The translations under genes were made by a program, and so were the position numbers. Shown here piece after piece: positions 1 to 5,247 of a stretch of DNA of 19,400 nt. Under the pieces are notes generated by a model that was not told where the DNA came from, did no database searches, and saw only the letters and a program-made list of their open reading frames with translations. Each line of letters begins with the position of its first letter. The stretch's first letter is position 1. The DNA is taken from contig JBJFGR010000032.1 in the NCBI GenBank assembly GCA_051892875.1, positions 1 through 19,400 on the forward strand. Direction: 5' to 3'. This DNA comes from JBJFGR01 sp051892875. Its GTDB lineage: Bacteria; Pseudomonadota; Gammaproteobacteria; Enterobacterales; Succinivibrionaceae.

Positions 1-27
1 TTCTCTGCCTACACTTATTTCTTTCAT
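1..27 (-). CDS. 5' end of an unidentified gene running off the left edge
   Basis: An ATG at 27-25 (minus strand) opens a frame to the window edge that reads MKEISVGRE. An AAGGA ribosome binding site lies about 10 nt upstream, within a leader that recurs almost exactly at the right edge of the window. Nine residues cannot identify a family. The opening resembles the N-termini of the multicopy AAA-ATPase-like (PF09820/DUF1703) proteins, which often begin M-K-x-I-x-V-G and continue to a Y-Y-V-D-K-T motif. That motif would lie outside the window, so the family assignment is inference only. Confidence 0.45.
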
Positions 28-83
28 TACTATGTTATCCTTATATTTAAAACAAATTTATAAGAATTTTTGTGCATAGTTGT
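26..83 (-). repeat. Left copy of a shared gene leader (inverted relative to the right edge)
   Basis: Positions 26-54 are identical, as reverse complement, to 19372-19400 (29 of 29). The match continues through 54-63 against 19357-19366 after a 6-nt insertion in the right copy. A further 12-nt identity (72-83 against 19279-19290, GTGCATAGTTGT) lies upstream with different spacing. Both copies end at a start codon and contain AAGGATAACATAGTA before it, so this is a duplicated 5' untranslated region rather than a transposon end. Confidence 0.75.
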
Positions 84-275
84 GGAGTTAATTTGTTTTG
101 GGCATCTAATTTTATACCCAAAATACAGTTTAAAGCTTTATTTTTAAGTTTTATATCAAAAATAATTATTCTAAAAAAATAAAGTCACCACAAATTTTCA
201 AAAAGTACCTAATAACGAATAGGATCTTGGTTGGTAAGTTATCTTCTCTCTAATTTAAGTTGGATGTCTATATAG

Positions 276-743
276 TTACTGAAGGTCTGTTATTGCTCCA
301 ACTTTTGCATTTAAAACTTTAACTAAGTCTGATGGGGCAAGGCCTACAGATAAACCTCTTTTGCCACCACTTACTAGCATTTCAGAAAGATTATTTACTG
401 TATCTGATACGATAGTAATAGTTCTTTTTTTCTGTCCAAATGGACTAATTCCACCACAAACATATCCTGTTAACCTTTCTGCATCTGAAGGTTTTACCAT
501 TTCAACATTTTTTAATCCTACGAGTTTTGCAGCTTGTTTAAGATTCAAGTTACAATTTACAGGTATTACCGCTGTTACATATGTTTTTTCATGGTGAATG
601 AGAAGTGTTTTAAAGACTTCTTCCTGGGGTCTTTTTAATTCAGTAGCTGCAATATGTCCAAAATCATGATGCACTGTACATTCATATTGGTAAATTTCAT
701 ATTTTATTTTTTCTTTATCTAAAAATTTTGTAGCAGGAGTCAT
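276..743 (-). CDS. ybaK: Cys-tRNA(Pro)/Cys-tRNA(Cys) deacylase YbaK
   Basis: The 155-residue protein has the normal length for YbaK and aligns with the E. coli protein along its whole length. It starts MTPATKFLDK, has FKTLLI around residue 44 with the lysine that corresponds to the catalytic Lys46, then STGYxxGGISPxGQKKR-like sequence (here LTGYVCGGISPFGQKKR, residues 91-107) and a C-terminal SGGKRGL block. YbaK is a cytosolic trans-editing enzyme that hydrolyses cysteine mischarged on tRNA-Pro by ProRS. The ATG is preceded by TAGGAAA with 9 nt spacing. A terminator sits just upstream of the start, so the gene appears to be transcribed separately from the small gene behind it. The C-terminus (KVLNAKVGAITDLQ) is complete. 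Confidence 0.95.
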   Translation of the reverse strand: MTPATKFLDKEKIKYEIYQYECTVHHDFGHIAATELKRPQEEVFKTLLIHHEKTYVTAVIPVNCNLNLKQAAKLVGLKNVEMVKPSDAERLTGYVCGGISPFGQKKRTITIVSDTVNNLSEMLVSGGKRGLSVGLAPSDLVKVLNAKVGAITDLQ

Positions 744-758
744 AAGAAGTAATTTCCT

Positions 759-782
759 AAAAAAAAGAGACCAATGGTCTCT
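759..782 (-). terminator. Rho-independent terminator of the YjfB-like gene
   Basis: On the minus strand AGAGACC pairs with GGTCTCT (7 bp, loop ATT) and is followed by eight T residues. It lies 29 nt after the stop of the small gene at 812-1033 and ends just before the ribosome binding site of ybaK. Confidence 0.85.
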
Positions 783-811
783 ACTTACACAATTATATTT
801 GTTAAATTACG

Positions 812-1033
812 TTATACAGCAATATTAATATTCTGACCTAATCTATCCCCTGGATTTGCACCAGCGCTATTAGGATGTACACGAGCAGTAGCTGATACTT
901 GTTGATTGGCTTGTACTGTATCTTGAACAAGTTGTAAAGCCATATTAGCTTTTTGATCGCTACTTTTTTTTGCTACTGCAATTTGCAATGATTCCATGCC
1001 ATAGCTATCGCTATTGATTACAGATGCATCCAT
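812..1033 (-). CDS. YjfB-family putative motility protein
   Basis: This 73-residue protein has the features of the YjfB_motility family (PF14070). The short N-terminal stretch leads to IAVAKKSSDQKANMALQLVQ (residues 18-37), an amphipathic helix with the LKKALD-like pattern of the family. A spacer follows, and then the typical C-terminal G-x-x-L/I-G-x-N-I-N/D motif (GDRLGQNINIAV). The family is named for its association with motility genes and its molecular role is not established. I chose the ATG at 1033 rather than the one at 1045, because GGAGGAAAAA between the two is an ideal ribosome binding site for the downstream ATG and would be coding otherwise. It stands alone between its own promoter and terminator, with no flagellar gene nearby. 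Confidence 0.75.
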   Translation of the reverse strand: MDASVINSDSYGMESLQIAVAKKSSDQKANMALQLVQDTVQANQQVSATARVHPNSAGANPGDRLGQNINIAV

Positions 1034-1046
1034 TTTTTCCTCCATA

Positions 1047-1060
1047 ATATGCTAGCATAT
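1047..1060. promoter_or_regulatory. Perfect 14-bp palindrome in the leader of the YjfB-like gene
   Basis: ATATGCTAGCATAT is a perfect palindrome located just upstream of the ribosome binding site and downstream of the predicted promoter. It could be an operator or an mRNA hairpin. No known regulator motif is recognised. Confidence 0.25.
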
Positions 1061-1085
1061 ACATTAATATAGTACCACAAAATAT

Positions 1086-1114
1086 TTTATATTCTATTTT
1101 TTTTGTTTTGAAAA
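1086..1114 (-). promoter_or_regulatory. Sigma-70-like promoter for the YjfB-like gene
   Basis: On the minus strand TTTTCA (1114-1109), a 17-nt spacer and TATAAA (1091-1086) give a plausible sigma-70 promoter. The predicted transcript starts near 1079, with a leader of about 46 nt. No sigma-28 or sigma-54 flagellar promoter was seen. Confidence 0.45.
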
Positions 1115-1172
1115 TTGACAGTGGTATAAAAAACGTGAGAGATTACTATTTTTTTACAAAGTTTTATTGAAA

Positions 1173-1619
1173 TTAGTTCCATTCATCAAGCTTAGATATT
1201 TCATTTGCATTACATCCTAAAAATTTTGCAAAATTTTTTGAAATATCATGAGCATTATTTTCAAAAGCAAGTTTTACAGCAAGATTGCCAAGAGGAATAT
1301 TTTTAAAGTAGATAATAAACTCTATAATCCTAATATTATAAAGTTTGTTATCATCTATAAATTTTAATTCAGCTTTATCAAAAATCGTCGAAAATCGTAA
1401 ATAGTCATGCCAAAAATTATTTAAATTCTTTAGTATGTAGTGAGTATTGTCCCCTTCAACTTTTACTATTGAATATTTGTCATCTATAATAACATTGTTG
1501 TCATCAACAAACTTAACCTTATTAAAAGAACAAAGATAAGTAACTCTTTCAATCTTCTCCAATTTAGATTGTTCCTCTTTATATGAGACAATTTCTAATT
1601 TTTTTGCAATATTTATCAT
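1173..1619 (-). CDS. Hypothetical protein, 148 residues
   Basis: I do not recognise this protein. The frame extends to a TTG at 1628, but the ATG at 1619 (MINIAKKLEI) is the likelier start; neither has a strong ribosome binding site. It has no signal peptide, no clear membrane helix and no cysteine cluster. The composition is that of a small soluble protein: charged and hydrophobic residues alternate, there are many Asp, Asn and Lys, and an aromatic stretch runs NNFWHDYLRF. A hydrophobic strand IRIIEFIIYF precedes a helical C-terminal part. The size and acidic character would also suit a secretion chaperone or immunity-type protein, but nothing specific supports either. It is followed by the YjfB-like gene on the same strand, which has its own promoter. 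Confidence 0.6.
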   Translation of the reverse strand: MINIAKKLEIVSYKEEQSKLEKIERVTYLCSFNKVKFVDDNNVIIDDKYSIVKVEGDNTHYILKNLNNFWHDYLRFSTIFDKAELKFIDDNKLYNIRIIEFIIYFKNIPLGNLAVKLAFENNAHDISKNFAKFLGCNANEISKLDEWN

Positions 1620-1964
1620 TTGTAGCAATACTCTTTTGTGATATATGATCTATTTCTATTATTACAAAATATTTTTTTCCTTTTGTATATTTTGAATGAA
1701 TAGCAAGATAAATATACATTTTATAACTTACTTTTTTTATAATTATTGCTTAATGTTTTTAATCATCAAATTAATATTTGTAAAATTTTAGATCTATATG
1801 GAAAAAAACTCTAATTTATTATTTTTTTTGTGATCCATATTTTGTGCTAACTCAGCTTTCTTAGCTCTATTTTACTTTAATTTTATATTAAAACGTTTGT
1901 AAATATAGTAAAATATATAATAGTTTCGTCCTTATTTGTTATAAAATTATCTGTACATATTTGT
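1620..1964. other. Gene-free divergent intergenic region
   Basis: These 345 nt separate a minus-strand hypothetical gene from the plus-strand LTA-synthase-family gene. The stretch is very AT-rich and has no convincing frame. It contains a weak inverted repeat TACAAAA (1663-1669) / TTTTGTA (1681-1687). It must hold both promoters, but only a -10 element for the rightward gene stands out. Confidence 0.6.
1916..1921 (+). promoter_or_regulatory. Possible -10 element for the LTA-synthase-family gene
   Basis: A perfect TATAAT lies 43 nt before the ATG. No good -35 hexamer sits at the right distance (nearest TTGTAA, spacer 13), and in such AT-rich DNA the hexamer may be chance. Confidence 0.3.
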
Positions 1965-3941
1965 ATGAAAGTATATAAATTATTAAAGAAAGATCTTTTT
2001 TTACTTTTTATTATATTGGTTATTCAACTACTAAGTAGATTAGTTTTATGTATAATTTATAATAATTATTTTGATGGTTTTTTAATTACAAATCCTGATT
2101 TTTTCTATATTATACTTCAAGGTGTTAGAGTAGATATATTAACAGCATGCTGGTTTTTTGGACCTTTGATGGCTTTTAATATTTTGTTTAGTAATATCAG
2201 ATACATTGGAACTATTTGGAATGTTATTCATCATACTCTTGTAAGTATTTATGCTTTTATAGCCATTTCAATGGAATTGTTAACTCCTAATTTTGTTGAG
2301 GAGTACGGATTTAGACCTAATAGATTATTTTATGAATTTCTACTTTATCCAAAACAAGTCTTGTCAATGCTCTATGAATCTCATCTGATATCTTTTGTAT
2401 TTTTACCTTTTATTTTTTTTGGATTGATTTTTTCGATTATAAAGTTTTGGAGGTCTTCTGTTTTTGTAATTCCCGAATCTGTGCATTTTTCTTTTCTTAG
2501 TAGGGTGGTATTATTTCTTATTTGGAGCACTCTTGTTTTTATAGGAGCTCGTTCAAGTTTTGAGCATAGACCATTTAATCCATCAATGGTAGCCTTTTCA
2601 GAGAAGCAATTGTTAAATGAATTACCTATAAATTCTACATATTCCGTTGTTTATTCTGTTAAAAAATTGTTAGATACAAAATCTTATAATATTTATCCTA
2701 GTATAAATAAAGATGAAGCTTTTGATACTGTTGCAACTAGTTTAAATTTGCCAAAGGATACTTTATGGCATAAAACAGAACCAGTATCTAGTATCAATAC
2801 AAATAAGAATATTGTAATAATTTTGGAAGAGAGTTTAAGTGGAAAATTTGTAAATGCCATCGATAGTTCTGCAAATATTAGGTTAACACCTAATTTAAAT
2901 AAATTATATGAAGAGGGTTATGGTTTTTATAATATGTTTTCAACAGGTATTAGATCTGTTAGAGGTATTGAAGCAACAACTAGTTGTTTTCCGCCAACTA
3001 TTAACACGGCAGTGGTAAAAAGAGAAAAGGGGCAACAAGGTCTTTTTAATATCGCTCAAGTATTTAGTGGTATGAATTATGATACGAGTTTTATATATGG
3101 TGGTGAGAAACACTTTGATAATATGTCAACATTTTTTTTAGGTAATGGTTATAAGACTATTATTGATGAAAAAGATTATAAAGATCCTAAGTATTGGCAG
3201 TCATGGGGTGCTTCAGATATTGATTTATTTGATAAGGCACATGAGTACTTTACTAAACATCAACGGAATAATAAGCCTTTTTATTCACTGATTTTTTCTT
3301 CAAGTAATCATACACCATACGACGTTCCTGAACTACCTGATTTATTATATATAGATCCACCAAAAACAAATACAAGAGGTGTTCAGTTTGCAGATTATGC
3401 ATTAGGGTATTTTTTTGAAAAAGCTAAAAAATCTAATTATTGGGATAATACGATATTTTTGATTATCTCCGATCATAATGATAGAACGAGTGCTGACCAA
3501 TTACTACCAATAGATAATTTTCATATACCAGCTCTTATTTTAGGTAAAGATATAACCCCAAAAAAAGAGTTTAGATTAGCGAGTCAGTTAGATATAGTTC
3601 CAACATTGTTATCTATTGTTGGTATAGATACTTTTATACCATGTTTAGGAGTTGATTTAAATAAAGCAAATTACAATAGAGATGGTATAGTTTTACAATA
3701 TAACTATGTATTCGGTTTTTTAAAAAATGATGGTAATGTCGTAATAATCCAACCAGAAAGTGAGTCGAGGTATATTCATAAAACATATTCATTTAATGAA
3801 CGCAAATATATTGATAATTCGATAAAGGCACATGGAAGCTCTGATAAAAAATTAGAGAAAATAGCTTTAGCTTTTGCCCATATAGGAGAAATGATATATC
3901 AAAACGAATCGTATAAAATGCTAAAATCCCCAAATAAATAG
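1965..3941 (+). CDS. LTA synthase family membrane sulfatase-fold transferase
   Basis: This is a 658-residue inner-membrane enzyme of the alkaline phosphatase/sulfatase fold. Five hydrophobic segments span roughly residues 10-33, 46-75, 80-104, 140-162 and 178-197. A large periplasmic domain follows from about residue 280. That domain shows the family landmarks: VIILEESLSGKF (metal ligand Glu289), TGIRSVRGIEA with the nucleophile position at Ser331, SSNHTPY (446-452), and SDHND with Asp503-His504. Relatives transfer phosphoglycerol or phosphoethanolamine from phospholipids to polymers or glycans (LtaS, MdoB/OpgB types). In a Gram-negative cell the acceptor may be a periplasmic glucan or lipid A, but this cannot be read from the sequence. 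The expected Thr nucleophile is replaced by Ser. No strong ribosome binding site precedes the ATG. Confidence 0.85.
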   Translation: MKVYKLLKKDLFLLFIILVIQLLSRLVLCIIYNNYFDGFLITNPDFFYIILQGVRVDILTACWFFGPLMAFNILFSNIRYIGTIWNVIHHTLVSIYAFIAISMELLTPNFVEEYGFRPNRLFYEFLLYPKQVLSMLYESHLISFVFLPFIFFGLIFSIIKFWRSSVFVIPESVHFSFLSRVVLFLIWSTLVFIGARSSFEHRPFNPSMVAFSEKQLLNELPINSTYSVVYSVKKLLDTKSYNIYPSINKDEAFDTVATSLNLPKDTLWHKTEPVSSINTNKNIVIILEESLSGKFVNAIDSSANIRLTPNLNKLYEEGYGFYNMFSTGIRSVRGIEATTSCFPPTINTAVVKREKGQQGLFNIAQVFSGMNYDTSFIYGGEKHFDNMSTFFLGNGYKTIIDEKDYKDPKYWQSWGASDIDLFDKAHEYFTKHQRNNKPFYSLIFSSSNHTPYDVPELPDLLYIDPPKTNTRGVQFADYALGYFFEKAKKSNYWDNTIFLIISDHNDRTSADQLLPIDNFHIPALILGKDITPKKEFRLASQLDIVPTLLSIVGIDTFIPCLGVDLNKANYNRDGIVLQYNYVFGFLKNDGNVVIIQPESESRYIHKTYSFNERKYIDNSIKAHGSSDKKLEKIALAFAHIGEMIYQNESYKMLKSPNK

Positions 3942-3948
3942 AAAAATC

Positions 3949-3977
3949 TTGCAAAATTAAAATAATGAATATACCAT
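3949..3977 (+). promoter_or_regulatory. Candidate promoter of ddh
   Basis: TTGCAA (3949-3954), a 17-nt spacer and TACCAT (3972-3977) form a moderate sigma-70 match. The start site would be near 3984, next to the Fur-like site, leaving a leader of about 79 nt. Confidence 0.35.
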
Positions 3978-3985
3978 AATGATTC

Positions 3986-4004
3986 GTTAATAATAATCAT
4001 TATT
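3986..4004. promoter_or_regulatory. Fur-box-like site upstream of ddh
   Basis: GTTAATAATAATCATTATT matches the 19-nt Fur consensus GATAATGATAATCATTATC at 16 of 19 positions. It directly follows the predicted transcription start of ddh, a usual place for a repressor site. The AT-rich background makes chance matches more likely than usual. Confidence 0.4.
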
Positions 4005-4062
4005 AAAATGAAACCAAAAATATATCAATATTTATGTGTAAAACTTATCGGAGCAAATAATT

Positions 4063-5055
4063 ATGACCATTAAAATAGGTATTTTAGGATATGGTAATTT
4101 AGGTCGTGGTATTGAAAATGCTATTAGACAAAATTCTGATTTAGAATTAGTAGCTGTATTTACAAGAAGAGATCCACAAACATTAACAATTCACACTAAA
4201 GGTGTCCCTGTATGTTCAGTAGATGATGTTGAATCATGGAAGGACAAGATTGATGTTATGATTTTATGTGGTGGTAGTGCTACTGATTTACCTGTTCAAA
4301 CTCCTAAATATGCTGAATTATTTAATGTAGTTGATAGTTTCGATACTCATGCAAAAATTCCTCAACATTTTGCAAATGTAGATGCTGTAGCTAAAAAGAG
4401 TGGCAAGATTGGTGTGATTTCTATTGGTTGGGATCCTGGAATGTTTTCTTTAAATCGTTTAATTGCAAATGCTATTTTACCAGAAGGTAATGATTATACT
4501 TTTTGGGGGCCTGGTGTAAGTCAAGGACACTCAGATGCTATTAGAAGAATTAAGGGTGTAAAGAATGCAAAGCAATATACAGTGCCTATAGATGAAGCAT
4601 TAGATGCTGTGAGATCTGGAACTAACCCATCTTTATCAACTCGTGAAAAACATCAACGTGTTTGTTATGTTGTTCATGATGAAGCTTCTGGTGTATCTAA
4701 AGAAGACATTGAAAAACAAATAAAAGAAATGCCAAACTATTTCGCTGATTACAATACTACAGTTAATTTTATTTCTGAAGATGAGTTCTTAAAAAATCAT
4801 AGTGGTATTGCTCATGGTGGATTTGTGTTCCGCACAGGTGTAACTGGTGAAAATAAAGAGAATAAGCATGTTATTGAATATAGCTTAAAGCTTGATTCAA
4901 ATCCTGAGTTTACTTCAAGTGTTTTAGTTGCATATGCTCGAGCTGCATATAGATTAAACCAGGAAGGTGTTTCTGGTTGTAAAACAGTTTTTGATATAGC
5001 TCCTTCTTATTTAAGTCAATTAACTCCTGAAGAACAAAGAGCAAAACTTTTATAA
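4063..5055 (+). CDS. ddh: meso-diaminopimelate D-dehydrogenase
   Basis: The 330-residue enzyme catalyses reversible NADPH-dependent amination of L-2-amino-6-oxopimelate to meso-diaminopimelate (EC 1.4.1.16), a one-step route to the lysine and peptidoglycan precursor. The N-terminal Rossmann motif is GILGYGNLGRG (residues 6-16). The family blocks follow in order: CGGSATDLP (69-77), DSFDTHAKIP (91-100), SIGWDPGMFSLNR (120-132) and FWGPGVSQGHSDAIRRI (147-163), then NYFADYNTTVNFI and HSGIAHGGFVFR. The sequence is of the Firmicutes-type (Ureibacillus-like) group as I remember it. The gene is monocistronic, with GGAG 12 nt before the ATG. Bacteria that carry ddh may also use the succinylase route; no other lysine gene is nearby. 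Confidence 0.95.
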   Translation: MTIKIGILGYGNLGRGIENAIRQNSDLELVAVFTRRDPQTLTIHTKGVPVCSVDDVESWKDKIDVMILCGGSATDLPVQTPKYAELFNVVDSFDTHAKIPQHFANVDAVAKKSGKIGVISIGWDPGMFSLNRLIANAILPEGNDYTFWGPGVSQGHSDAIRRIKGVKNAKQYTVPIDEALDAVRSGTNPSLSTREKHQRVCYVVHDEASGVSKEDIEKQIKEMPNYFADYNTTVNFISEDEFLKNHSGIAHGGFVFRTGVTGENKENKHVIEYSLKLDSNPEFTSSVLVAYARAAYRLNQEGVSGCKTVFDIAPSYLSQLTPEEQRAKLL

Positions 5056-5080
5056 TTATATATAAAAAATTATAAAACAA

Positions 5081-5126
5081 TAAAAATTGCATTTTATATA
5101 ATATGTTATATTATTTAGAATGCAAT
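5081..5126 (-). terminator. AT-rich hairpin, likely leftward terminator
   Basis: ATTGCATT (5086-5093) pairs perfectly with AATGCAAT (5119-5126), and an inner ATATAA/TTATAT stem extends the fold. Read on the minus strand the stem is followed by TTTTTATTG, so it could end the long EAL transcript after it passes the tRNA gene in antisense. Read on the plus strand no T-tract follows. Confidence 0.4.
5087..5114 (+). promoter_or_regulatory. Possible promoter of the tRNA-Arg gene
   Basis: TTGCAT (5087-5092), a 16-nt spacer and TATTAT (5109-5114) would start transcription near 5121, about 14 nt before the mature tRNA. The -35 match is weak, and the site overlaps the hairpin described for the opposite strand. 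Confidence 0.3.
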
Positions 5127-5134
5127 TATAATAA

Positions 5135-5210
5135 GTCCTAGTAGCTCAGTGGATAGAGTACTGCTCTCCGAAAGCAGTGGTCACGAGTTCGAATCTCGTC
5201 TAGGACGCCA
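5135..5210 (+). tRNA. tRNA-Arg (anticodon CCG)
   Basis: A complete 76-nt cloverleaf is present. Acceptor arms GTCCTAG/CTAGGAC are followed by discriminator G and an encoded CCA. The D arm is GCTC-AGTGGATA-GAGT. The anticodon arm CTGCT-CTCCGAA-AGCAG places anticodon CCG, which reads CGG. The T arm is ACGAG-TTCGAAT-CTCGT. A T-rich stretch (5211-5219) follows directly and may help termination. Confidence 0.97.
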
Positions 5211-5247
5211 TTTTTATTTCATTAACTTCTAAGTACTAAGTTTCAAA

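Noticed and set aside
96..123. Hairpin TTTTGGG/CCCAAAA in the left intergenic region
   Set aside because: No T-tract follows on either strand and the loop is 14 nt, so I do not call it a terminator.
361..597. Open frame on the plus strand across ybaK
   Set aside because: It lies fully antisense to a clear YbaK, has no ribosome binding site and resembles no protein.
1115..1120. Perfect -35 hexamer TTGACA on the plus strand
   Set aside because: No -10 element lies 16-18 nt downstream (AGAGAT region), and it would transcribe antisense into a minus-strand gene.
1663..1687. Inverted repeat TACAAAA/TTTTGTA as a terminator
   Set aside because: It lies between two divergent genes where no transcript should end, and the stem contains a single G-C pair.
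5127..5132. TATAAT directly before tRNA-Arg
   Set aside because: It ends 2 nt before the mature tRNA, so the start site would fall inside the tRNA; an upstream TATTAT fits better.
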